Part shown: piece after piece, positions 44,586-55,827 of the stretch
Position numbering within the stretch: the first letter of the stretch is position 1
How the letters are laid out: every line of letters starts with the position of its first letter
Source: Trileptium ribeirensis
Taxonomy: Eukaryota > Nematoda > Enoplea > Enoplida > Thoracostomopsidae
Assembly (NCBI GenBank): GCA_030248225.1
Contig: JASANE010005277.1
Coordinates: forward strand, 26,970 to 90,969
Direction of reading: 5' to 3'
Length of the DNA stretch: 64,000 bases
Program-made: the position numbers and the translations under genes
Notes under the pieces: generated by a model
What the model was told of the DNA's origin: nothing
The model's input: only the letters and a program-made list of their open reading frames with translations
The model's database searches: none

Positions 44586-45326
44586 TTTGGTAAACGAAAC
44601 TATCAGTTTTGAAACAAAATTTGTAGTATCGCTCAATTCTTCCCCTCGTAGAGTCACACGTGTGAGACAGCGAGCATTGCGATGCGCAAACTGAATTTGT
44701 TGGCGGGGTGCGTTTGCAAGTGTGTTGTCGTTCGCTCGCTTTGTGGGGTTTCTTAAGGAACCGAGCAATAGCTCCTAAATAGCGTACTAGCTATCGCAAA
44801 AGTGTCTCACCAAAGCAATCTAAGTTCAATTTGTTGTCGAGCAAAGGTTTCTTCAACATTTGTACGAAGTACACCATTATTCATGCCGGAAATGTTGCTC
44901 TACGAATATGTTTCTGTGACTTTTCTTCACTATAATAAATTATTCCTACCAGTTCCAGAAGAAAATATCCATCCGTGTTAATCCCAAAAAGTAAAATTTG
45001 CCTTAGTGAATAGCAGTGAAATTCTGCCTGAGTATTCATTATCGAGTTCTATCATATATTTCGGTACGTCACATTACGTTTCCAGTATATATATAAATAT
45101 TTAGAAAATTGCTTACATAATTCACAATAATAATATAACAAATTCAAACAATTATTCTTTTTGAACCTACTTAAACCAAGGCCTAAGTCGCACTGAGCTG
45201 CTGCGATTTCTAACGTTTAACATTAGCGGAGACTAGTTGAGCAATATTTAGCTGTTGAATCTCTGAGTTTGGTACTCTTTGCAAAATTTACAGATTTTTA
45301 TTTGAAAAAACGCATATCAGTAATAT
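44586..45326. other. No gene recognised
   Basis: Unique AT-rich sequence; contains a TCACACGTGTGA palindrome at about 44655. The minus-strand frame crossing from the 167-bp array into this part is not supported by any motif. Confidence 0.6.
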
Positions 45327-46078
45327 CGTACATGCCGACGGTCGGTCATGCCAGGGGGGTAGAGGCCTCCACGGGGGGGGCGGGTCGCGGCCATCTCAGG
45401 GGGGTAACCCCCCTGGCCGGCCAAATTTGTCTATGGGGGTCGGTCTCGTGACGACCTTTTTTTTTTGATCGTCGGCCGTTCACAACATAAATTATTGGTA
45501 ATCGTTTCCGGTGGTAAAAACGAACCCGCTGAAGCAGTTAAACAAAGCATCTCTGTGCATGTAGTAATTTGTATTGTAATTGTAAATTATTTGAGCAATC
45601 CCTGATCTCTCAAATAGGAAATCTCTCAAATTCAGAAACAAATGAAATGACAACTAAGTAAAAATTGAGCAATTTCATGTGGTATGGGTCTGTGGCATAA
45701 GAAAACTCGCCCGTGGCTTTTGTCTGCTGAGCTATCGGGTGCGACTCCTACGGCGATGGAGTGTTCCAGTGCTATTTTAGTGCTGAGTTCGTGGTTAATC
45801 CACCGTGGACCATAGCAGACATTCAATGTCTAAATCTAGTTAGTATATAAATAAGTATTTCGGTTAACTTTTTATTTCAGGGAATGACGTCTTTCAACAA
45901 AAAGCTTTCCACAAATTTACAGCTGCATATGCACCACTAGCAACAAGCAGGCACAATTTGCGCAAGTTTTGTGCTGCGCACCCCCAGGGGGGGTAACCGC
46001 CCCCCCTGGACTTTTCGGCCTCAGGGGGGGTCCGGACCTCAGGGGGGGTTACCCCCTACCCACCTGCCGGCATGTATG
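45327..46078. mobile_element. hAT-like element with GC-rich ends, 752 bp
   Basis: Flanked by an 8-bp duplication AGTAATAT (45319-45326 and 46079-46086). Ends CGTACATGCCGACGG and, reversed, CATACATGCCGGCAG. Next to each end are G runs (CAGGGGGGTAG, CCTCAGGGGGGG, GGGGGGTTACCCCC). An internal minus-strand frame (45826-45632) includes RWINHELSTKIALEHSIAVG and reads more like protein than noise, possibly captured sequence; unproven. Smaller relatives: 51785-52007 and 53321-53603. Confidence 0.78.
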
Positions 46079-46804
46079 AGTAATATTATAGTTTTAAGTT
46101 GTTAATATTTGGCTAAAATTGTTGCCATGGCCATAAAATTTCCCTGAGTCGGCAAACTCTTAAGCGTATACATATATTGTCCATATTTCTCAGTATCTAA
46201 CGATGACGCTTAGGAAGGAAAGCTGTCATACTTTACTATGGTGGTAATGCTTTACTAAACTGGTTTCAATATTAGCTTAAATTTTATGTTTGTAGTTTTA
46301 TATTAAATTATTATATTTGATGATTCGATTTGATATGTTTTTGTTTTTATGAAAAAACGATTTGATATGTTTTAAAGCTAAAGTTTATAAAAAAATTTTT
46401 CGATTTTAGGATATTTATATTGTAATAGGTATGCTTTATATATTTAATTTCTGGTTGAAATGACGCTAACAATGATAGCTATCTTGAACAAGGTAAACTT
46501 TAGGGGCGGAAGTGAAGTGAACGCTATGCCGTTCTCGATACACTAAGCCTTAGTCTTGGTCTTAGGCTAAGCTAAGATACTTATATAGGCCATGTACTAA
46601 GCCTAAGCCGGAGATCTGCCGCCTCCAGAACACCCGTTCTAAGCTGTTCATTTTTTGCTTCATCTGTGGTCCAGTCATACGTTATATATGGTTACCGGAC
46701 ATTTCGTCGACGGACACTGTGGACCGGACAGTTTGTTGAGCGCTGGCGGGCAAGCTGCTTTTAAACAGATCACTTTCCGCTTGTAGCTATTCCAAACCTA
46801 CCTA

Positions 46805-47853
46805 AATATGAAAGTGTTAAGCGTGTTATTCGCCGCCGCCACACTTCAAAGCATCCTGTGAATCCGCAAACTGTTTTTGACCTGCACATTACTCAACAAC
46901 ATTCAATGGCGATAAGTTCTTTGCGTTTGATGAGGTTGCTAATGAGAGCAGAATCTTGATCTTTTCGACTAATGCGCATCTTCGGGAACTATCTCTGTCA
47001 AAGCATTGGTTTATGGACCGGACGGTTGATACAGTGCCACCATTATTTGCACAACTATATGCGATTCACGCGTTGAAAGATGAAGTTGGTGTGGCTTTAG
47101 TTTTTGCTCTGTTGCTAAATAAATGTGAGAATACATGCACAGCAATGGTTCTGGGGGATTTTACAGTCTGGTTACAACTATGCGCCATCTTCAGTAACCT
47201 GCGATTTTGAGAAAGTTGCGATTAATGCTTTCTTGACTTGTTTCCCAAACGCGGAAACGCACGGATGTATATTTCATCTCAGTCAATCCGTACTGCGGAA
47301 GGTATCAAAACCAGGTTTGCTGATTCCCTATCGAGAGAGCCCGGAGTCTACTATTCGAGAGCATATACTGTCGGCACTAGCGGCATTACTTGTTGATCAG
47401 CTCGAGCAAGGGTTTGATGGAATTTTGACGGATTTTCCAATGGAGGGTATAGATGTAGCAGAATACTATGAATACACATATATTTTTCGCAATATTAGCA
47501 ACATTCGACGTCCACCTGTGTTTGATAGGATGATCTGGAACTGTCGAGGTCGTATTCTGGCTAACTTGCCTCGCACAAATAACGATGTCGAAGGGTGGCA
47601 TCGCAAGTTCGCATCTATTATTAGTGCTCATCATCCAACCATCAAGTAATTTCTAGATGCTTTGAAGAATGACGAACGAACGTGCTGCGCGCCGAGGGTA
47701 CTTGTGCGTTTAGCAGCAGGGCAACCGGCAGCAAAGCAGCGTGCAAAATACCTTCTAATACATAAAAACAATCTTAAAAACAGCAACACAGTGGGAAGAT
47801 ACAAACATAACGAGCGAAAACATTTTAGGATTTCTCAGCGGAATAGGAACTAA
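46805..47853 (+). pseudogene. MULE transposase pseudogene
   Basis: Conserved blocks lie in three frames: NPQTVFDLHITQQ; then RILIFSTNAHLRELSLSKHW and DRTVDTVPPLFAQLYAIH (the WFxDGTFKxVPxLFxQLYxIH block, first catalytic Asp kept, DGTF changed to DRTV); then CDFEKVAINAF (second Asp), CIFHLSQSV and LPRTNNDVEGWHRKF. An in-frame TAA at 47647 interrupts the last block, after which FLDALKNDE continues. At least two frameshifts plus one stop: inactive. Confidence 0.85.
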
Positions 47854-48199
47854 CCTGTCTTCCTAAATTGAAAATAATGATTGTCGGACTTTTATTGTCC
47901 TTAAATAAGTTGCTAACTAACCAGTTGGACCTTTTCAGGTTCTTGACGAACTCTGAACAAATTTAGTGTCACACTTTTGTGTTATATATAGTTGTTTGGC
48001 CCGTAGTTTTAATTGATTATTATTGAATTTGAAATTAAATGAACAAAAAATTTTTGTTTGTTTTACAGGCAGTGGTTTGTAGACTACTGTTGGCTCTGAA
48101 GCACGCACAGGTATTTTCTTCACTGTCTTCAAAAACGAAAGCAGTTTAAATGAATAAAAATAATTAGTTTATTGTCAAAGTTTGAAACGTTCTAGAGCA

Positions 48200-48388
48200 G
48201 CTTATCGGCCGGCGCTCGACAAAATGTACGCAAAGATATCCGGTCAAGAAAGTGTTCGTCGACAAACTGTGTGGTCGACAAACTGTCCAGTCCACAAACT
48301 ATCCGGTCGACAAACTGTCCGGTCGGTAAACTGTCCGGTGGACAAAATGTCCGTCGACTAAATGTCCGTCGGCGAAATGTCCGGTTCC
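48200..48388. repeat. MULE 3' terminal minisatellite
   Basis: GTCGACAAACTGTCCGG-type units, ~17 bp, about nine in a row with GTCGAC, GTCGGT, GTGGAC and GTCGGC variants. The 5' terminus has only about three. Units are near-palindromic around GTCGAC. Confidence 0.85.
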
Positions 48389-49439
48389 CGTTATATATAT
48401 ACAATGGTCAAGTTCCAACCAACCAAACGAAAGAAAACACTAACTCAGCAAATTACCCTGGAAACGTAATTAGGGCACAATTTCAGTAACAATTTTTCAG
48501 CTTCACCGGGCAGGAGTTTGTTAACAAAACAATGCTAATTCGATCTTTGTAGCAATTTACCCATTCAGAAATCTGCTGTGTAAAAGAATTGAACCGGTCC
48601 AACTTGATATATATAATAGGCTATGGATTACTGAAGTACTTAGCTCTAAGCTTGGCTAATATAAATTGCGTGAATCATCAGATAACACGCTTGGAAACTT
48701 TGTAAATTTTGTAATCAGTCTACATTGGGGTAAAGTGACATATCTACAAATCAGCCAGAACTGCGTTCTTAGGAACGAACTGTATGTACTGAAACTGTTC
48801 GAACAGTTTCACAGTTTGCCTCATTTATAGCATTCTGATCAGAAAATCACCATCATCACCTAACTGATGGGCACTGACTTTTCAACACTACCTTGAACAA
48901 TTTCTCTGTCCAATGATCAGAAAATTATAGTATACGTATCTTTTTGTTTTCTTTTAGCACCATATAAACCAATAATTTCAAGTTTCCTAAGGAATAACAT
49001 GTAACGAACGTATGTCTAGTAAAGAGAGGTGATTGGAAACAGAGCTAAATTGTACAGTCTACGCTCCATGCGTTACAACAACACTCACTTTGACGCAGTT
49101 TACGTAAGCCAGTCTGCACAGCAGAAAGCATTTGTCTGCTAGGAGTCTAAAAACTGACATCTTGATCGATAAATAAATAGCTTCCTCAGCCTCTTTTCAA
49201 GGTCCCACCGCGGCAATAATATCATCGCAATACATCAAGTTTGATGTTAAATTTATTTTTAATACATTTTTAATCCACAGTGCCTTCATTTCGTCTTTAA
49301 TCTGTTTTATTATATATAAGTTTCAAAGATCAGGTTCCGGTGTCGGTCCCGATCCTGTTTAAATGGACGGTTCCGGTTGCCCGGTTCCGGTAAATTTCGG
49401 TTCAGGCTATTCCCTGATATATGGGTTTCACGAAACAGG

Positions 49440-50640
49440 CTGAAGGCATTATGACATCATCATATGTCGCTGGATAAGAAACTGGACATTAAAATTCTTT
49501 TTTCAGAACCAGCTAGTATATTACAAAATCCAAATCCGACTTTAGGTTGCGCGTAATAGCCATCAGATTAGGCTAAGGGACATATTGCCACCATCATATG
49601 TTGTTGGCTAATAAGCTAGACAATATTAACACCTTTTTCACAACCAACTAGTTTATTAAAAATCCTAGTCAGAATTTGGTTTCGCGTAATAGCCATTATA
49701 TTGGACTACAGGAATTATATCACAGTCATATGCCTCTAGTTATATCACAGTCATATGCCTCTAGCTAATTAACTGGGCAATATTCAAACCATTTTCCACA
49801 ACCAGTTAGTTTACTGAAAAATCCAAATTCGACTTTGGGTTTCGCGAATAGCCATTATATTGGCCTAAAGGACATATTGCCACCGTCATATGTCGTTGGG
49901 TAATAAACAAGACAACATTAAAACACTTTTTCACAACCAGCTAGTATATTACAAAATCCAAATTCGACTTTAGGTTGCGCGTAATAGCCATCAGATTAGG
50001 CTAAGGGACATATTGCCACCATCATATGTTGTTGGCTAATAAGCTAGACAATATTAACACCTTTTTCACAACCAACTAGTTTATTAAAAATCCTAGTCAG
50101 AATTTGGTTTCGCGTAATAGCCATTATATTGGACTACAGGAATTATATCACAGTCATATGCCTCTAGTTATATCACAGTCATATGCCTCTAGCTAATTAA
50201 CTGGGCAATATTCAAACCATTTTCCACAACCAGTTAGTTTACTGAAAAATCCAAATCCGACTTTGGGTTTCGCGAATAGCCATTATATTGGCCTAAAGGA
50301 CATATTGCCACCGTCATATGTCGTTGGGTAATAAACAAGACAACATTAAAACACTTTTTCACAACCAGCTAGTATATTACAAAATCCAAATTCGACTTTA
50401 GGTTGCGCGTAACATCCATTAGATTGGGCTAAAGGAAATGTTGCCACCGTCATATGTCGATGGCTAATAAACTAGACAATATTAAAACCGTTTTCAAGAC
50501 CAGCTAGTTTATTAAAAAACACAAATGCGACTTTGGATTTCGCGTAATAGCCATTGGATTGGACTAAAGGAATTATGTCACTCGTCATATGTCGTTAACT
50601 AATAAACTAGACAATATTGGCAGCGATATATGGTGCGATC
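49440..50640. repeat. Satellite with 428-bp higher-order repeat
   Basis: The basic unit is ~136 bp (CATATGTCGTTGGCTAATAA, CAACCAGCTAGTTTATTA, CGACTTTGGGTTTCGCG, TAGCCATTATATTGG). Three unlike units form a 428-bp block; its landmark TTACAAAATCCAAATCCGAC falls at 49521, 49949 and 50377. The two full blocks are almost identical. One unit contains a 25-bp internal duplication (TTATATCACAGTCATATGCC). Confidence 0.92.
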
Positions 50641-51784
50641 TACCTCCTACACTCCCGACAATGTTCCGCTGCTCGCCGATAGTCTAAATAACCCGCTAAG
50701 CCTAGCCTAATGCCATTGCTTTTACTTATGTTGCTAGCCATGACTAAATACTTAGCTCAATCAAGACAGATAACTAACAAATTCAATTAATAGATATAGA
50801 TAGAATTATTTATATCTTAACGTTAGACAAATCGGAGTATTATTTGCAAAGATACAGAATATAGTAACAACATTCGCAAAGTTCTGGGCCGGGAGAACAT
50901 TTTACCATTTTTTTTTCGTAGCTATATATAAATATATGGGATGAAATTTGCAGTATCCGTGTGTCGAAAACAGTTACGTCTTAAATAGCCGACCTAAATA
51001 GAACTAATAATTTTATAGCCATAAATTATGACAACGAAATATAGAGCAATTATACTGGTCGACAATATTGCTTTTAGCAATCTGTGCCGTCGTTTGCACG
51101 ACGTTTAAGGAATTATCGACGATTATGTAACTTATAGGTACCCCCAATGCAAAAATTGAAATCAAAGACCGTGCATCGTCCTCAAGCTAAAGTAACAACA
51201 GCAATACCTAACCAATTTTAACACACAATTAGTTGGTTTGTCCCTTATTTAGTTGTCAAAGGGTTGTCGGCTAAATGTCCGGCTTGCAGTTGCAACAGCA
51301 CAGGTCATCGGTACTGTGAAAATTTTCATCACATCACTTTACCCTTTACCATGTTATAAACTGAAATAACAAAATTCGTCGTAGTTTTGGTTAAAAAATA
51401 TGATATGCGTAATGCCCCCGGAACATATATACAGGAACAGTTCTACCACTATGGTTCAATGGTAAAATTTTCATATATCAGCTCGTCCGTTCCTGAGCCA
51501 TAGCCGGTGTTGAAACAAAAACATGATTTAGCGTGGCAATCTAGCAACAGGATGATCTATCTTTAGCGCACAAATTTGCAACTATTGGGTACCAATGTAG
51601 CACGTTGTAATGCAAGTCTTGTTCGGAGTAGTAACTATCACAATATACTAATGATTCCTATGTAAGTTCAGCGTTGCCTACAACGTGGAACAACATTTGG
51701 ATGTTTCACTTTTTGTTCAGGAACTAGCGACGTCATACCTAGTTTTTGGCTAATTAATATATGGCAATAAGTTTTACCTAAGGT
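50641..51784. other. No gene; contains a MULE-end fragment
   Basis: Unique AT-rich DNA. At 51266-51283 GTCGGCTAAATGTCCGG closely matches the MULE terminal unit GTCGGCGAAATGTCCGG, suggesting a solo remnant of that family. Nothing else is recognised. Confidence 0.5.
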
Positions 51785-52007
51785 CCTACATGCTCATTGA
51801 GGGTTACCTTGAGGTCCGGACCCTCCGTGAGAGCTCGGCTACGTATGTTGATAGGTCATCGGATCCCCTTGAAGCACCGCAAGTTCAGAATCAATAGGTG
51901 CCTTTTTGCGGCGACGAAAGGGCCGCACCCCACCGCCCGTGCTCTCCCTACCTAGAAGGCCCAAAGCCTCCTCCAAGGCAACGGACCTCGGGCGTTGCGC
52001 ATGTATG
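51785..52007. mobile_element. Small GC-rich hAT-like MITE, 223 bp
   Basis: Ends CCTACATGCTC and, reversed, CATACATGCGC, like the 752-bp element at 45327. Flanking 8-mers CCTAAGGT and CCTACTGT agree at six of eight. GAGGTCCGGACC near the left end recalls GGTCCGGACCCCCC in the large element. Confidence 0.55.
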
Positions 52008-52015
52008 CCTACTGT

Positions 52016-53320
52016 AAACCTAACGGTAATTAACTTGTTTAACCACTAGCTATATGTGTTTGTGTTGGCTATCATTTCGGGACCGTTAAGATGTTTTCCG
52101 ACATGTACACTTCGCAAAAGTCTGCCTTAGGAGACAGATGAGGATGCAAAATTTCAGCGAATTCGATTGAAGTGCACAATTTTGACTCATTTATTTCCTC
52201 GGCTGAGATGGAATGAGTTTACGTACCTAATTTTATTTACAATATTATTACTGTCGGCACTTAAAGATAAAAAGTTCATCTATATTCTACGAGCATGGGT
52301 TGAACAAAGGCTTTTACAGCAAAATCAGATAGAATTTTGGTGTTACCTTCGAAGAACCTTTGTTGCTGTTTACTGCTAAAACGATAAAATAAAAAATAAC
52401 TTTATAAATAAAACATTTCCGGGACAATGGTAACGTAGCGAATGAGGTAAGAACCAAACTGTCAATTTACCTACCAATATCTATTTTACTGTGTCGTGTC
52501 TCCGTCCTGCTTTAAAAGCTATTCAAATTTCGGAAAATATTTTATAAATAAATTATTCGAAGAGTCGCCCCGAACTGCACGGGACATTTCTCAACGTCCG
52601 TACTGACTCCATTTTACAAAATCCAATAGTGTGTTGACTGACACCATTTTTACAGGGTTAGCTAACACCGTACGCGGACACTCAAACAGCCGCAGGGTAC
52701 TACAGGACAAAGCTAAGTCATATTGCACACAACTTAACTTGGAAGCTCCATTAGGTGATGTCAGATAATGCACGCATATCTAAAATATTAATAATTTGTT
52801 CAGCAACTGACTAAACGGTGCGAACACAAACCCAGTTTGCGCGAATATCGCTAAGATATTGCTGTTGATAGTTGAGAATGATTCGCGGTGGTATTTGGTT
52901 TAAATTTTGACAATATTTGTGCTTTTACGATGTGTACTACCGTCATCATATTCCAACATTGTTGACAGTAGGATATACATAATCTAAATCAATATTTTTG
53001 ACTAAAATTAGTTTAGTCTTTCGTCTATAGCTTTCTAGAGTAAGTTAGTTTATATTTTTATTGTGTTTAAGTCGTTTCTGTGACAGTACAGGCGGCTGCT
53101 GTTCAATCTACCAGATTTCAAAGTTCGGAACTAGTTCATTGGTGAAACATTTTCAGAATCAGTTAAAATCTAATCATACAATATGTTGATGTAATTGTAT
53201 ATATCTTCACATTTAATGTTCAAATGGGTTTTAAGGTGCAACTATTAATTATTTTTGTTTATCAAACGGACTTTATACTGACGCAACCATATTGAGTTTA
53301 TGTTGCGCAGGACCTTTAGT
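52016..53320. other. No gene recognised
   Basis: AT-rich DNA. The open frames at 52167-52379 (+) and 52591-52773 (-) have no motif or splice support. Confidence 0.6.
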
Positions 53321-53603
53321 CGTATATACTGACGCTCCGGAGTCTCAGAAGGACGTCTCCTCAGGGAGGAGGTCATCTCTGGAAACGTAGAGTATGACGA
53401 CCAACTCTTGGCAATTTTTCTATATTTTTGCCTATTTGAGGTAAAATTTTCCTGGAGGGCAGGGGCGGCCTTAGGCGACGGAAGGGAGGATGAGGCGCAC
53501 CATGGGGATAGGAGTACCTTCAGAGGGGAGTAGGACCTCGGGGAGGGGTCAGCCGAGGCCTAAGAGGGGTAGTTCCCTCTGAGCCCCTACTTCGGTATGT
53601 ATG
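53321..53603. mobile_element. Small GC-rich hAT-like MITE, diverged
   Basis: Ends CGTATATACTGACG and, reversed, CATACATACCGAAG, followed inside by G-rich CTCAGAAGG and CTCAGAGGG. It resembles the other two elements of this family; the flanking 8-mers no longer match. Confidence 0.45.
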
Positions 53604-53670
53604 ACCTAACTATTTATATTCATGATTTGTATACTAACTAGCTAACATTTAAGAGGCATGCTGCTAAACA

Positions 53671-54424
53671 CAACGGTCTCAACGTCTAGCATTGGGGTAA
53701 CCGTTAGGTTATAGAAGACATTAACAACGGTCTCAACGTCTAGCATTGGGGTAACCCTTAGGTTATAGAAGACATTAACAACGGTCTCAACGTCTAGCAT
53801 TGGGGTAATCCTTAGGTTATAGAAGACATTAACAACGGTCTCAACGTCTAGCATTGGGGTAACCCTTAGGTTATAGAAGACATTAACAACGGTCTCCACG
53901 TCTAGCATTGGGGTAATCCTTAGGTTATAGAAGACATTAACAACGGTCTCAATGTCTAGCATTGGGGTAACCCTTAGGTTATAGAAGACATTAACAACGG
54001 TCTCAACGTCTAGCATTGGGGTAACCCTTAGGTTATAGAAGACATTAACAACGGTCTCAACGTCTAGCATTGGGGTAATCCTTAGGTTATAGAAGACATT
54101 AACAACGGTCTCAACGTCTAGCATTGGGGTAACCCTTAGGTTATAGAAGACATTAACAACGGTCTCAACGTCTAGCATTGGGGTAACCCTTAGGTTATAG
54201 AAGACATTAACAACGGTCTCAACGTCTAGCATTGGGGTAACCCTTAGGTTATAGAAGACATTAACAAGGGTCTCAACGTCTAGCATTGGGGTAACCCTTA
54301 GGTTATAGAAGACATTAACAACGGTCTCAACGTCTAGCATTGGGGTAACCCTTAGGTTATAGAAGACATTAACAACGGTCTCAACGTCTAGCATTGGGGT
54401 AACCCTTAGGTTATAGAAGACATT
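53671..54424. repeat. 54-bp minisatellite, about 14 units
   Basis: Unit GGTCTCAACGTCTAGCATTG then GGGTAACCCTTAGGTTATAG then AAGACATTAACAAC. Variants are single bases (AACC/AATC, ACGTC/ATGTC, ACGG/AGGG). Because 54 is a multiple of 3, the minus strand stays open as 18-residue repeats (MLDVETVVNVFYNLRVTP). No promoter, splice or gene context suggests translation. Confidence 0.95.
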
Positions 54425-55250
54425 AATTTAAAGCCAAAATATTTGTTTCAACCCTGTAATTATTGCAATGTAAAATGAACATTGACTACAAAATAAATTA
54501 TATTCTAGGCAAGGATAGGCGTCACATGTGAATCATATATAGATTGTGTCAGGTTCTATATTAAATCAGATATACCATGAAATGTATAAAATTAGAGATA
54601 CCAAATGTCGACGTTTTAATAAAAATGTCAAAACAAATCACATAGATAGTGCTCATAATATTTACGCTATATATATAGTATGTAGTTGATTAAAGTTTGT
54701 TGCAAATCAAATAAATTATCAACCATGCGGCGTATTTGGCTAAATTTTCTTTATTGGGTTCGCTTAAATTGTAATCGAACTGATTCTGCTCAAATTTTCA
54801 CAGTGGATGTGCCCTTACCTAAGCTTGCATGTAGAAACACCAACGATGAGTTATAAGTTCGTACCAGGAATGACACTTGACAAATTTAAATTTTAGTGCC
54901 AATACGGAAGCAAATTCTGTTAGGTCTTTTCGGTGATGGGTCTCGAAAAACCTCGTTTAAAGGCAGTAAATTTAAAGTTTAATATACCATTCTAATCGCA
55001 TTGACAATCTAACTCGAATGGCCTTAATTAATTTAATTCGTTCATGAATTAAAGAATTACATCCATTTATGTGAATGTTTAAGCCTTAGCCTAAACGTTA
55101 ACCATGAATTCATCTGATTTTGATACCGTTCGAATCAGCTCGTCAATAAGATTCAAATGCACTGTTAAATTATACATATATCAAGGAATAAATATTTGCG
55201 AAAAATTTACACATGGCAGTTGAGAGTTAAGCCAAATTAGCTTAATACGG
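54425..55250. other. No gene recognised
   Basis: AT-rich unique DNA between the minisatellite and the 426-bp MITE. Confidence 0.6.
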
Positions 55251-55676
55251 CGTTTACGTTATAAAAAGGACCCCCCATGTGAGAGTTTTGTCCCCCAATG
55301 GTCTAGACCACACCATCCAGTGGTATACGGTATACCTACACTATACACTATATACCTACACTATGCAACGCAAAGATGGTGTACCAGACACTATCAACTT
55401 AATTATAGTGGCCAAATCTACTTACTGACGGTGTCAAGGACACCATCCAAAAACACATTATATAAGGCGTTTAAATAACAGCATGGTATAGCTAACACAA
55501 TATAAATTTTATGGTGTGGTCTACACCATACTATTATCGACACTACACTACCTATGTATACTATCTTAAAATACAATGACAAACACCATGATGTCAAAGA
55601 CACCATATACTTGATGGTGGTAGAGACACTGAGGGTGGACAAAACCTTCACATGGGGGTCCTTTATAACGTAAACG
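55251..55676. mobile_element. MITE, 426 bp, long terminal inverted repeats
   Basis: Left CGTTTACGTTATAAAAAGGA then CCCCCCATGTGAGAGTTTTG; reversed right CGTTTACGTTATAAAGGACC then CCCATGTGAAGGTTTTGTCC. About 40 bp pair with small indels. The interior is packed with CACCAT/ATGGTG inverted motifs. No target duplication recognised, so the superfamily is open. Confidence 0.85.
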
Positions 55677-55827
55677 ATGCATAAATGTCATGTGTCAGAT
55701 GAAGCCGGCAGGCATGTGTCTAACTAACATAGTTCGAGCCTCCCACTCGCTGTCAAACCTTAGCTGGGTAATCCAAAATTTGTTAAAAATAAAAAACACA
55801 AAAACGTATGTATAAGAACAAAATTGA

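Larger units (their letters stand above)
46690..48388 (+). mobile_element. Mutator-like (MULE) element, 1,699 bp
   Basis: Flanked by a perfect 10-bp duplication CGTTATATAT (46680-46689 and 48389-48398). Terminal inverted repeats GGTTACCGGACATTTCG and GGAACCGGACATTTCG, continuing GCCGACGGACA-like. The 3' terminus is extended into a run of about nine ~17-bp GTCGACAAACTGTCCG-type units. A 9-10-bp target duplication with long repetitive ends identifies a MULE (family knowledge). Carries the broken transposase listed separately. Confidence 0.92.
46640..49416. mobile_element. hAT-family copy interrupted by a MULE
   Basis: In inverse orientation to 32788-33961. The right end reads, reversed, CAGGGAATAGCCTGAACCG; blocks such as CAATAATTTCAAGTTTCC, CTCATTTATAGCATTCTGAT and ACCGGTCCAACT follow the complete element in order. 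The left part (46640-46689, TTTTTTGCTTCATCTGTGG) resumes after the insertion at 48389. The far-left terminus is missing. Confidence 0.85.

Noticed and set aside
43595..44768. Series of 85-residue frames beginning MCFPSE and a 167-residue frame
   Set aside because: They are the same stretch of the 167-bp array read repeatedly; no start context or motif.
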